From the NCBI GenBank assembly GCA_902826775.1, contig CADEHE010000015.1, forward strand, positions 41,679-105,678: a stretch of DNA of 64,000 nt, given 5' to 3'. Below are positions 41,852 through 50,224 of the stretch, piece after piece. The DNA is from an uncultured Pseudomonadota bacterium (GTDB taxonomy: Bacteria; Pseudomonadota; Gammaproteobacteria; Burkholderiales; JALYOK01). Within the stretch, counting starts at the first letter, position 1; each line of letters begins with the position of its first letter. Position numbers and translations under genes: made by a program. The notes beneath the pieces are model-generated. The model ran no database searches and was not told the origin of the DNA. It worked only from the letters and a program-made list of their open reading frames with translations.

Positions 41852-42694
41852 CTACAACATCGCCAGCGGCTCTTTGCGCTTCGGCGGCGGAAACGCACGT
41901 TCCAGCGCCGCATGATCTTCGGGCGTCAACTTAATATCTACGCTGGCGCGATTCTCGCGCACGTGCTGCAAGTTGCTCGCCTTCGGAATCACCATAACCT
42001 GCGGTTGCGCCAGCAACCACGCCAGCGCCACCTGCGCCGCGCTGGCGTTGTGGCGCTTGGCGATATCCGTCAAAGTCCGGTCGCGCAGAATGCGTCCCTG
42101 CTCGATGGGCGAATACGCCATCACCGGCATGCCGCGCGCGCGGCACATCGGCAAGAGCGCCCACTCGATACCGCGGCGCGACAAGTTGTAGAGCACTTGG
42201 TTGCTGGCGCACGCGTCCCCGTTTGGCGCGGCGAACAATTCCGCCATGTCGTCTTCGTCTAGATTGCTCACGCCCCAATGGAGAATCTTGCCGGCGTCGC
42301 ATAGCTTCTCGAACGCTTCCACCGTCTCGGCGAGCGGATAGCTGCCGCGCCAATGCAGCAAATACAAATCGATGCGATCCGTGTTCAAGCGCTTCAAGCT
42401 ACGCTCGCACGCCGCCGGCACGCCTTTGCGCGAAGCGTTGTGCGGATAAACTTTGCTGACGATAAGTAACTTGTCGCGCTGCCCGGCACTGGCTTCGGCA
42501 ACGACTTGCTCCGCGCCGCCTTCGCCGTACATTTCCGCCGTATCGATCAGCGTCATGCCGAGTTCGATGCCGAGCTTCAGTGCCGCGACTTCGTCTTTGC
42601 GCGCGCCGGCGCGCTCGCCCATGTGCCAAGTGCCCAGACCTAGGGCGGGCACGCGTTCGCCTCGCGGCAGCATCACTTGCGGGAGCGGATTCAT
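41852..42694 (-). CDS. Aldo/keto reductase
   Basis: 280 aa TIM-barrel AKR from ATG 42694. Family motifs: LGLGTWHMGE, the catalytic Asp-Tyr in IDTAEMYGEGGAEQ, Lys in LLIVSKVYPHNAS, His in YLLHWRGS, and NADP-binding VMVIPKASNLQHVREN. This most resembles the bacterial 2,5-diketo-gluconate reductase/YeaE-like group. It reduces small aldehydes or ketones with NADPH. Divergent from the BVMO gene; both act on carbonyls, though no shared pathway is proven. Confidence 0.88.
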   Translation of the reverse strand: MNPLPQVMLPRGERVPALGLGTWHMGERAGARKDEVAALKLGIELGMTLIDTAEMYGEGGAEQVVAEASAGQRDKLLIVSKVYPHNASRKGVPAACERSLKRLNTDRIDLYLLHWRGSYPLAETVEAFEKLCDAGKILHWGVSNLDEDDMAELFAAPNGDACASNQVLYNLSRRGIEWALLPMCRARGMPVMAYSPIEQGRILRDRTLTDIAKRHNASAAQVALAWLLAQPQVMVIPKASNLQHVRENRASVDIKLTPEDHAALERAFPPPKRKEPLAML

Positions 42695-43005
42695 CGGTGA
42701 GGCTCGGCAGAATGTCTGGTTCGCATCATACCGAACATGCATACCGCTGATTGTATAAGCCCTTCGGTGCTGTTCAACCTCACTCTCATAAGTATTCTCG
42801 CCTTAGTATTCGTGGGTTTAACGGCAAACCAGACGCATGCCGCACGCCGATGCTTTAGGTAGATAATGCCCTTCGTCGGCGCTGGCTCCCGCAACGTGCT
42901 TCATTTTCCTGCGGCCCGAGGCAAGCCGGCCGGCCCTTCCACATCGACTCGTGTTCAAGCGAGCGCTGATCTATTTCATCCGTCGCAACTTATATGGAGA
43001 GAGAT
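42695..43005. other. Divergent promoter region of AKR and BVMO
   Basis: About 310 bases with no gene. It must carry both promoters; no clear operator or consensus -35/-10 pair stands out to me. Confidence 0.5.
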
Positions 43006-44622
43006 ATGGCAAGCGCAACTCAGCACTTTGACGCCGTTGTCATCGGCGCAGGTTTTTCCGGCATGTACATGTTGAAAACGCTGCGCGACAAATTGGGATT
43101 AAAGGTGAAAGTTTTCGAAGCGGGCGACACTGTTGGCGGCACTTGGTATTGGAACCGCTATCCGGGCGCGCGCTGCGATTCGGATTCGTATATCTACGTC
43201 TACACCTGGGACAAGCAGGCGCTGCAAGAGTGGCAATGGTCCGAGCGCTACCCGGAGCAGCCTGAAATTCTGCGCTACCTCGAGTATATGGCCGCGCGTC
43301 ACGACTTGAAGCGCGATATTCAATTCGGCACCCGTGTCACCGGCGGCGAGTTCGACGAGAGCACGAACTTGTGGACGGCACGCACCGATAAGGGCGACAC
43401 GGTAACTGCGCGCTATCTCATTTCCGCGGTTGGCACGCTCTCCACTACCAATTTGCCGAAATTCAAAGGCCTGGAGAAATACAAAGGCAAGTGGTTTCAC
43501 ACCAGCACTTGGCCGAAGGAGGGCGTGGATTTCACCGCCAAGCGCGTCGCGGTGGTTGGCACCGGCGCGACCGCGGTCCAGGCGATCCCCGAAATTGCGC
43601 TGCAGGCGAAGCATCTCACCGTATTCCAGCGCACCGCCAACTACTGCGTGCCGGCGCGCAACGGCAAGGTTGATCCCGACGTGTGGAAGGCGCGCAAAGC
43701 CGACTACGACAACATCATCAAGCGCACGCGCGAATCGTTCTTCGGCCAAGAGCATTACTTCATTCCGAAGTCAGCCCTCGAAGCCACACCCGAGGAACGC
43801 GAAGCCGAATTCGACAAACGCTGGGACGCCGGCGGTTTCGCCTTCTGGCTCGCCAATTATCAAGACATGTTCTTCAGCGAAGAAGCCAACGAGCTGTGCG
43901 CCGACTATATCCGACGCAAGATTCGCAAGACGGTAAAAGATCAGGCGATCGCCGAGCGGCTGATGCCCAAGGGCCATCACTACGGCTGCAAGCGCCAGCC
44001 GTTGGACACGAACTATTACGAGACATTCAATCGCGATAACGTCTTGCTGGTCGATGCCAAGACCGACGGCGCGATCGAAGAAATTACCGAGAAAGGCATC
44101 CGCGCGGGCGGTAAGGAATACGAGTTCGACATCATCGTGTTCGCCACCGGCTTCGACGCAATGACCGGTCCGCTCAAAGCTCTCAACCTCAAAGGACGGG
44201 GCGGCCGCTCGCTCGATAAAGAATGGGCGGACGGGCCGCACACCTACCTCGGCATCTCTGTCGCCGGTTTTCCCAACCTGTTCACCATCACCGGACCGCA
44301 AAGCCCCTCGGTGTTGACCAATATGCCGGTGGCAATCGAACAGCACGTCGAGTGGATCACCGACTGCATCGAGCACATGGAAAAAACCGGCAAGAAGACC
44401 ATCGAAGCGACGCCGCAAGCACAAGAAGCATGGGTGGCGAATGTGAACGCCGTGGTCAATATGACGCTCATGGTGAAGGCCAACTCGTGGTACATGAGCG
44501 CCAACATTCCCGGCAAGCCGAAGGCATTCCTGCCCTACCTCGATCCCGAAGGCGTCGGCGGCTACCGCAAGCGCTGCGCCGACGTCGCGGCGAAGGGCTA
44601 CGAAGGCTTCGCGTTGGCATGA
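43006..44622 (+). CDS. Baeyer-Villiger flavin monooxygenase
   Basis: 538 aa from ATG 43006; GGAGAG gives six bases of spacing, whereas the in-frame ATG 42994 lies in the ribosome site itself. FAD motif VVIGAGFSGMY (G14, G16, G19) and GGTWYWNRYPGARCDSDS typical of cyclohexanone monooxygenases; BVMO fingerprint YKGKWFHTSTWP (usual F is Y) before the NADP motif VVGTGATAVQ. The enzyme inserts oxygen next to a ketone, giving an ester or lactone with NADPH and O2. The next gene is a MetX-like alpha/beta hydrolase that could open the ester. Confidence 0.93.
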   Translation: MASATQHFDAVVIGAGFSGMYMLKTLRDKLGLKVKVFEAGDTVGGTWYWNRYPGARCDSDSYIYVYTWDKQALQEWQWSERYPEQPEILRYLEYMAARHDLKRDIQFGTRVTGGEFDESTNLWTARTDKGDTVTARYLISAVGTLSTTNLPKFKGLEKYKGKWFHTSTWPKEGVDFTAKRVAVVGTGATAVQAIPEIALQAKHLTVFQRTANYCVPARNGKVDPDVWKARKADYDNIIKRTRESFFGQEHYFIPKSALEATPEEREAEFDKRWDAGGFAFWLANYQDMFFSEEANELCADYIRRKIRKTVKDQAIAERLMPKGHHYGCKRQPLDTNYYETFNRDNVLLVDAKTDGAIEEITEKGIRAGGKEYEFDIIVFATGFDAMTGPLKALNLKGRGGRSLDKEWADGPHTYLGISVAGFPNLFTITGPQSPSVLTNMPVAIEQHVEWITDCIEHMEKTGKKTIEATPQAQEAWVANVNAVVNMTLMVKANSWYMSANIPGKPKAFLPYLDPEGVGGYRKRCADVAAKGYEGFALA

Positions 44623-44700
44623 CCTCAGCAGCCAATTTCCAAATCCGGAAGCGAGCCGCAAAGGCTCGCCACCGATCCGCTTGAAAAGGAAGAAGAGAAG

Positions 44701-45753
44701 ATGATCACCAACAACTACTACTCGCAGGAGGTCCACGGCCCCTACGAGTCGCACGACATCGGCAATTTTGAGTTGGAAGAAGGCGGCACCATCCGCCCCT
44801 GCAAATTAGCCTACGCGAGCTTCGGCAAGCTCAATGCCGCCAAGGACAATGCGATTTTGATCCCCACCTGGTATTCGGGCACAAACAAACTCTTGGAGCA
44901 GGTGTATATCGGCCCCGGACGCGCGCTCGATCCGGAGAAGTACTTCATCATCATCATTAACCAGATCGGCAACGGCTTATCCTCCTCGCCGCACAACACG
45001 CCGGCGCCGGGTGGCATGGCGAACTTTCCGAAGGTGCGCATCGGCGACGACGTGCGCGCCCAGAACAAACTCCTCACGGAAAAGTTTGGCTTGCACAGCC
45101 TCGCGCTGGTGGTCGGCGGTTCGATGGGCGCGCAGCAGACGTACGAATGGGCCGTGCGTTATCCGGACATGGTCAAGCGCGCCGCGCCTATCGCCGGCAC
45201 GGCAAAGAACACTGTGCACGATTTCCTATTCACTGAAACGCTGGTCGATGCTATCACTTCCGACCCCGGCTTCAAGGGCGGCTGGTATGCCTCCTGCGAC
45301 GAGGTGCGCGAAGGCTTGCTGCGTCACGCGAAAATGTGGGCGGTAATGGGGTGGAGCACGGAATTTTTCCAGCAGAACCGCTACAAACTGCTGGGTTTTT
45401 CCTCGCTGGACGATTTCATCGTCAATTTCATGAACGGCTACTTCAGCGTCATGGACCCGAACGATTTGTTGTGCATGGCATGGAAGTGGCAGCGCGGCGA
45501 TGTCAGCCGCAATACGGGCGGAGATCTGCGCGCTGCACTGGGGCGCATCAAAGCCAAAACGTTCGTCATGCCGATGTCATCCGATATGTTCTTCCCGCCG
45601 GCGGACTGCAAGGCAGAATGGCTGCTCATCCCCGATGCGGAGTTTCGCCCCATCGAGACCATCGACGGCCACTTGGCGCTGTTCGGCGCGGACCCTAACG
45701 CGTTGGCGCAGCTCGACAAGAATCTGAAAGATCTGCTCGCGGCCAAAGTGTAA
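44701..45753 (+). CDS. MetX-like alpha/beta hydrolase
   Basis: 350 aa of the homoserine O-acetyltransferase-like alpha/beta fold group. AAGGAAGAAGAGAAG precedes the ATG. Nucleophile Ser in VGGSMGAQQ, Asp in SSDMFFP, His in IDGHLALFG give the triad. Its N-terminus lacks the substrate residues typical of true MetX enzymes in the regions I can judge, and members of this group include esterases. It is 78 bases after the BVMO and probably hydrolyses its ester product. No methionine genes are near. Confidence 0.85.
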   Translation: MITNNYYSQEVHGPYESHDIGNFELEEGGTIRPCKLAYASFGKLNAAKDNAILIPTWYSGTNKLLEQVYIGPGRALDPEKYFIIIINQIGNGLSSSPHNTPAPGGMANFPKVRIGDDVRAQNKLLTEKFGLHSLALVVGGSMGAQQTYEWAVRYPDMVKRAAPIAGTAKNTVHDFLFTETLVDAITSDPGFKGGWYASCDEVREGLLRHAKMWAVMGWSTEFFQQNRYKLLGFSSLDDFIVNFMNGYFSVMDPNDLLCMAWKWQRGDVSRNTGGDLRAALGRIKAKTFVMPMSSDMFFPPADCKAEWLLIPDAEFRPIETIDGHLALFGADPNALAQLDKNLKDLLAAKV

Positions 45754-45792
45754 CTATGTTTACCCGGCGGCCGCTCTGGGCGCGGCTGCCGG

Positions 45793-45927
45793 TTACTTGC
45801 GCGCCGGCGCTTGCAGCAGCATTGGCAGTTCCAAGTTCCTGATGTTTGCCGCGTGTTTCATGAGGTTCTCGCGCGTAAGGTCGTCGCCGCACTGGCGCAG
45901 CACCCGGGTCAGCGTTTGTGCCGGCTG
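45793..45927 (-). pseudogene. Remnant of an amino-acid ABC transporter binding protein
   Basis: A minus-strand frame ending at the stop 45793-45795 encodes TLTRVLRQCGDDLTRENLMK followed by HAANIRNLELPMLL. This matches the C-terminal region of LivK-type periplasmic binding proteins (QCGDDLTRENVM is a typical segment). The true protein is about 400 aa; only about 45 residues remain and the frame is closed upstream by a stop at 45976-45978. The last residues (QAPARK) are off-family, so the end is also changed. I read it as a decayed fragment of a branched-chain amino-acid transporter gene. Confidence 0.75.
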
Positions 45928-46347
45928 TAACCATACACGTTTCGTTTGATCACGCCCGATGCGCGCGCGCTCAAGTTAAGGAAGCGCTGAACGATTCAGG
46001 TGGCGCGAGCCCTCGCGCGCAACGCACGAATGAGTTACTTCCGTCTCCGGCGCCAAAACGTTAGCATGAGCGTGCCATCCAACGTCAGGGATCAGTCCTT
46101 GCGCGATCATGCCGTCGCGGATCGGCTCAATTGCGTAGCGACGTCGAACGCACCGATTTTGTTTGCAGATCTCGATGAAGCGCTCGACAGCGCCGATAAG
46201 CGCCGGAGCGCGCAGTAGCGTCACTGAAATGCCCGATACATCGACAGTATATTCTGTAGATTAATATTCTTTGAGAGTTTCTAGCATATCCAATGTGCAG
46301 TATGGGGTAGATGCCACCATCGTTGAAATCCACACCGAGATGAATTC
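45928..46347. other. 420 bases without a supported gene
   Basis: A minus-strand frame at 45976-46224 (82 aa) contains plausible protein-like text (APALIGAVERFIEICKQN) but I cannot assign it. It could be part of the same decayed region as the transporter remnant. Confidence 0.5.
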
Positions 46348-47868
46348 GTGAATCCGTCCTTGCCCGCCGTTCTCGGCATTGACCTCGGCACCAGTAGCGT
46401 CAAATGCGTGATCATGGATCGACGCGGGCAAGTGTGCGCCAGCGCGGAGCGCTCTTATCCGACGCATAGCCCGCAGCCCGGATGGGCGGAGCAGCAGCCA
46501 AGCGATTGGATCGAAGCCCTGCGCGCTGCCATTGCCGAATTGCGCTCACCCGATCCGAGCATGATCGGCGGCATTGCGGCTATAGGTCTATGCTCCGCAG
46601 CGCACATTCCGGTCTTGCTGGATCAGGCGGATGAAGTCATTCGGCCGGCGATCCTCTGGAGCGACCAGCGCAGCACCGCCGAAGTCGCCGCGTTGGCGTC
46701 CACGCATGGGCGGCAGCTCGAAGCCATTTCGCTCAATGAAGCCGGTTGCACTTGGACCTTGCCGCAACTGCTTTGGGTGTGGCGGCACGAGCCGGCTGTG
46801 CTGGCGCGCGTGCGCCTGCTGCTCAGCTCAAAAGATTATTTGGTCTACCGATTAACGGGCATGCCTTCCATGGATCACGGCAGCGCGGCGGCGACACTCA
46901 TGCTGGATGCACACACGAAAACCTGGTCGCCGGATTTGACGGCGATAAGCCGTTTGCCCGACAGCGCCTTCGCAAAGCTGGCGCATCCGCTGGCGATCGC
47001 CGGCAAAGTATGCGCGGCGGCGGCCCGCAGCTTCGCGCTGCCCAAAGGCGTCCCGGTTGTCTCGGGCACGCTGGATTCCGCCGCCGAGATGCTGAGTTGC
47101 GGCTTGCTTGCGCCCGGCGCCGCCGGCATGGTGCGCCTGGGCAGTGCCGGGGGCATCATGGTGGTGACGGAAAAGCCGTCGTTCAATCGCGGCATCATCA
47201 CCTACCCGCACGTGGTCGAGGGCGTGTTCTACAAGCAGGCCGGGACCAACGCGTGCGCCACCTCACTCAAGTGGATACGCGGCTTATGCCGCGCAATGCG
47301 CGGTGCCGATGCGCCCGCGCCAAGTTACGCAGAGATGGATCGGCTTGCCGCGCAGTCCAATCCTGGCGCCGATGGCCTGATGTTCCATCCCTACTTGCAC
47401 GGCGAACGGGCGCCCTATTGGAACCCGGAACTGCGCGGCAGCTTTACCGGCTTCGACGCTCGCCACGGTTGGCCGCAGTTCATTCGAGCAGTCATGGAAG
47501 GGGTCGCGTTCTCGCTGCTGGATGGGCTGAGCATGTTTCGCCGCGACGGCCTAGACATGACCTCGGCAGTCATGAGCGGCGGCGTGGTCAAGAGCGAACT
47601 TTGGCCGCAAATCATTACCGATGTATTGGGCATGTCCACGCGCACCATTCGCCACGGCGATTCTGCCCTCGGCGCGTGCATGCTGGCTGCGGTTGGGGCG
47701 GGGATATTTCGCAGCGTCGAGGATGCGGTTTCGGTTTGCGTGCAAGAGGAGCGCGGGCTGCGACCCAATCCCGACGCTGGCGCGCTTTATCCTCGATTAT
47801 TTGCCCGCTACCAGGCGGTAGGGCAATTCCTGGACACGATGACACGCCAGCACAAGCAACCGCATTGA
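46348..47868 (+). CDS. xylB: FGGY-family carbohydrate kinase, xylulokinase-like
   Basis: 506 aa from GTG 46348. ATP-binding motif GIDLGTSSVKCVIMD, substrate loop WSDQRS, phosphate-binding GTLDSAAEM and GMVRLGSAGGI, adenosine motif VMSGGVVKSELWPQI. Length and the PGWAEQQPSDWIEAL segment point to xylulokinase, but the family also phosphorylates ribulose, glycerol and other polyols. It phosphorylates a sugar in the cytoplasm. No other pentose genes lie nearby. Start chosen at GTG since no ATG lies at the N-terminal motif. Confidence 0.82.
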   Translation: MNPSLPAVLGIDLGTSSVKCVIMDRRGQVCASAERSYPTHSPQPGWAEQQPSDWIEALRAAIAELRSPDPSMIGGIAAIGLCSAAHIPVLLDQADEVIRPAILWSDQRSTAEVAALASTHGRQLEAISLNEAGCTWTLPQLLWVWRHEPAVLARVRLLLSSKDYLVYRLTGMPSMDHGSAAATLMLDAHTKTWSPDLTAISRLPDSAFAKLAHPLAIAGKVCAAAARSFALPKGVPVVSGTLDSAAEMLSCGLLAPGAAGMVRLGSAGGIMVVTEKPSFNRGIITYPHVVEGVFYKQAGTNACATSLKWIRGLCRAMRGADAPAPSYAEMDRLAAQSNPGADGLMFHPYLHGERAPYWNPELRGSFTGFDARHGWPQFIRAVMEGVAFSLLDGLSMFRRDGLDMTSAVMSGGVVKSELWPQIITDVLGMSTRTIRHGDSALGACMLAAVGAGIFRSVEDAVSVCVQEERGLRPNPDAGALYPRLFARYQAVGQFLDTMTRQHKQPH

Positions 47869-47961
47869 CGCCGCTTGTGACGTCGAATCGTGCGGCTGGG
47901 TGCCTTGTGCAAGAACCTTCGATGCCCGGTAGAATTTTCCGATTCGTCGCGAATCTAGATT

Positions 47962-48684
47962 GTGGCACCGTCGCCTAAACCTACAACACCCGATCTGACC
48001 CATATCTGCAGCGCCTGCCGCATGCAGCCTTGGTGTGTTCCGGCCAACCCTGAAGGCGCGCCGCTCGACCAGCGTGAGCAAATTACCAGCCACCGCGTGA
48101 GAGCCAAGCGCGGCGAGCGTTTATACCGCATGGGCGACCCGTTCCGCTCGCTCTATGCGATCCGCTCCGGCTCGTTCAAGACGCAGCAAGTCATGCGCCA
48201 AGGCAAGGAGAAAGTTACCGGGTTTTTTCTCACCGGCGAACTGATGGGGGTCGACGCGATCGGCACCGAAACGCACAACGATGATGCGGTTGCGCTGGAA
48301 GACAGCACGGTGTGCGTTTTTCCGTTCACCAAGTTCGAAGACTTCACGCGTCGCTACCCGGATCTGCAGCGCCATCTGCACAAAGTCATCAGTAGCGAGA
48401 TTCTGCGCAGCCCCAGCGCGCATCTGCACGCCAAGCCGAGCGCAGAGGAGCGCATTGCCGCGTTCTTGTTATGGATTTCTCAGCGCCACAGTGCGTGCGG
48501 CTACTCCGGAACGAGCTTTGTCTTGCGCATGAAGCGCAGCGACATTGGCGACTACCTCGGCATCACCGCTGAAACGGTCACCCGCGTTCTGACTCGGCTT
48601 GCCCGGCAAGGCTTAGTCGCCATCCGCAACCGCCACGTCGAACTCAAAAACATCGAAGAACTCAAGCGCTTGGCTAGCGCTTAA
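47962..48684 (+). CDS. fnr: FNR-type oxygen-sensing transcription regulator
   Basis: 240 aa from GTG 47962. Iron-sulfur ligands C16, C19, C25 (C-x2-C-x5-C) and C118 match FNR of enterobacteria; the cluster is lost in oxygen. Cyclic-nucleotide-type domain, then helix-turn-helix RSDIGDYLGITAETVTRVLTRL. DNA reading should be TTGAT-N4-ATCAA. A near-perfect box lies 86 bases after this gene, upstream of the putative RNA and the desaturase. Controls the switch between aerobic and anaerobic life. Confidence 0.93.
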   Translation: MAPSPKPTTPDLTHICSACRMQPWCVPANPEGAPLDQREQITSHRVRAKRGERLYRMGDPFRSLYAIRSGSFKTQQVMRQGKEKVTGFFLTGELMGVDAIGTETHNDDAVALEDSTVCVFPFTKFEDFTRRYPDLQRHLHKVISSEILRSPSAHLHAKPSAEERIAAFLLWISQRHSACGYSGTSFVLRMKRSDIGDYLGITAETVTRVLTRLARQGLVAIRNRHVELKNIEELKRLASA

Positions 48685-48769
48685 TTATTGCCTGGTTCTC
48701 GGCTAACCGCCCGCCATTGCGTTACAACGGCCCCGGGGCGCTTTGCGCCCGCCCCTATTTGGCGGTTTT

Positions 48770-48783
48770 CTGATCTAGATCAA
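48770..48783 (+). promoter_or_regulatory. FNR box (CTGATCTAGATCAA)
   Basis: Thirteen of fourteen bases match the FNR consensus form TTGAT-N4-ATCAA, and the inner TGATCTAGATCA is a perfect palindrome. TAGCAT at 48803 fits a -10 box for an activator site centred near -41. A hairpin at 48735-48751 probably ends fnr transcription just before it. Confidence 0.7.
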
Positions 48784-48814
48784 CTTTTCCGAGGCCAAAC
48801 CGTAGCATCATCCG

Positions 48815-48889
48815 CGCTATGTTGCTTCGATATGCTCCTCCAAGTTGATCGAAGCCCTGTAGCCCGCGGGGTTCCCGCGGGTTTCTTTT
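48815..48889 (+). ncRNA. Predicted FNR-controlled small RNA with anti-SD loop
   Basis: About 75 nt, start estimated from the FNR box geometry, end from the terminator. First hairpin: perfect eight-base stem GCTTCGAT / ATCGAAGC (48824-48831, 48848-48855) with a 16-base loop that contains CTCCTCC (48835-48841), the complement of a Shine-Dalgarno sequence. Second hairpin: the intrinsic terminator. Exposed C-rich loops of this sort are known in trans-acting small RNAs, and FNR-driven small RNAs exist in other bacteria. It could instead be a leader of the desaturase gene that begins 15 bases later. No homologue recognised. Confidence 0.5.
48863..48889 (+). terminator. Terminator just before the desaturase
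   Basis: CCCGCGGG-GTT-CCCGCGGG, perfect eight-base-pair stem, followed by TTTCTTTT. It ends the putative small RNA or attenuates the desaturase. Confidence 0.85.
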
Positions 48890-48904
48890 CATCTCGTCGC
48901 GCCG

Positions 48905-50149
48905 TTGCGCGCGGGCGCAGACGCATCCCCCATACCTAACTCACACGGATTCACTACGATAGACACGCAAGAACAACTGTACTCAGGCGTATTCGATCTG
49001 CCCTGGTGGGGCCTGGTCGGCGTCGCGCTAGCACTCACGCACATCACCATTGCCTCGGTCACTATTTTCCTGCACCGCCACCAGGCCCACCAGGCGCTCA
49101 AGCTGCACCCAATCGCCTCGCACTTCTTCCGCTTCTGGCTGTGGCTCACCACCGGCATGGTCACGCGCGAATGGGCCGCCGTGCACCGCAAACATCACGC
49201 TAAGTGCGAAACGCCGGAAGATCCGCACAGCCCGATGGTGGTCGGCATCAACCGCGTGCTATTCGGCGGCGTGTTTCTCTATGTGAAAGAAACGCACAAC
49301 CCGGACACACTCGAGCGCTACGGCCAAGGCACCCCCAAGGACTGGCTCGAGCGCAATCTGTACTCGCGCTTCCAAGTGGTGGGCTTGATACTGATGGGAT
49401 TGATCAATGTTGCGCTATTCGGCCTGCTGCCTGGCGTGCTGATTCTGCTTACGCAGATCGTCTGGATCCCGTTCTGGGCCGCCGGCGTCATCAACGGCAT
49501 CGGCCACTATTGGGGCTATCGCCATTGGTCCACGGCTGACACCAGCACTAATATCTTTCCGATCGGACTGCTCATCGGCGGCGAAGAGTTGCACAACAAT
49601 CACCATGCATATCCGACATCGGCAAAACTGTCGATGAAATGGTACGAGTTCGATATCGGCTGGCTTTACATCCGCATCCTGGAAACGCTGGGGCTCGCCG
49701 CGGTCAAGCATGTCGCGCCGATACCCAGTTTCGTCGAAGCGAAGAGCAATCTCGATCTGCAAACACTGCAAGCGGTCATCGCCTGCCGCTACGACGTGCT
49801 GGCGCAATACGCGCGTTCGCTGCAACGCGTCTACGCGGGAGAATTGGCCCGCCTACGCCAACGCGCACCGCATGATGCGCATCTGCTGCAGGGCCTGCGA
49901 GGCTGGCTGAATAAGGACGAAAAGATGCTGCCTGAGCACGCGCGCCGCGATCTATCGGAAGCGTCTGCCAAGTCCGGCGTGCTGGCTACTATGCTCAACA
50001 TGCGTCGCGAACTGGCGGCGATCTGGGGCCGCTCCGCCGCCACGCGCGAACAACTGGTGAAGCAACTGCAGGACTGGTGTCAGCGTGCCGAGGCGAGCGG
50101 CATACGTCCGCTGGTAGAGTTCTCGCAGCGGCTGCGGCGCTACGCCTAG
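48905..50149 (+). CDS. Membrane fatty-acid (acyl-CoA) desaturase
   Basis: Up to 414 aa. The three histidine boxes of delta-9-type desaturases are seen: HRHQAH (57-62), HRKHH (94-98) and HNNHH (230-234), with hydrophobic helices at about 33-53, 157-188. It uses oxygen to insert a double bond into acyl chains. The C-terminal 160 residues are hydrophilic and unusual in length. The start is a puzzle: the frame has no ATG or GTG before the first membrane segment, so TTG 48905 (no good ribosome site) or a rarer codon must be used. Lying behind an FNR box fits oxygen control of an oxygen-requiring enzyme. Confidence 0.88.
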   Translation: MRAGADASPIPNSHGFTTIDTQEQLYSGVFDLPWWGLVGVALALTHITIASVTIFLHRHQAHQALKLHPIASHFFRFWLWLTTGMVTREWAAVHRKHHAKCETPEDPHSPMVVGINRVLFGGVFLYVKETHNPDTLERYGQGTPKDWLERNLYSRFQVVGLILMGLINVALFGLLPGVLILLTQIVWIPFWAAGVINGIGHYWGYRHWSTADTSTNIFPIGLLIGGEELHNNHHAYPTSAKLSMKWYEFDIGWLYIRILETLGLAAVKHVAPIPSFVEAKSNLDLQTLQAVIACRYDVLAQYARSLQRVYAGELARLRQRAPHDAHLLQGLRGWLNKDEKMLPEHARRDLSEASAKSGVLATMLNMRRELAAIWGRSAATREQLVKQLQDWCQRAEASGIRPLVEFSQRLRRYA

Positions 50150-50224
50150 ACAACCCGCGCGAAGGGACCGCAGGAACAGTCCATTTGCAGCTGTGAGTGG
50201 GGCCCCGCCTTAGCTTCGACCAAC

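Noticed and set aside
43771..44754. 327-aa minus-strand frame
   Set aside because: Antisense of the BVMO gene; no domain or ribosome site.
46746..47978. 410-aa plus-strand frame
   Set aside because: It overlaps the kinase gene in another frame and is rich in Arg, Ala and Gly without any motif.
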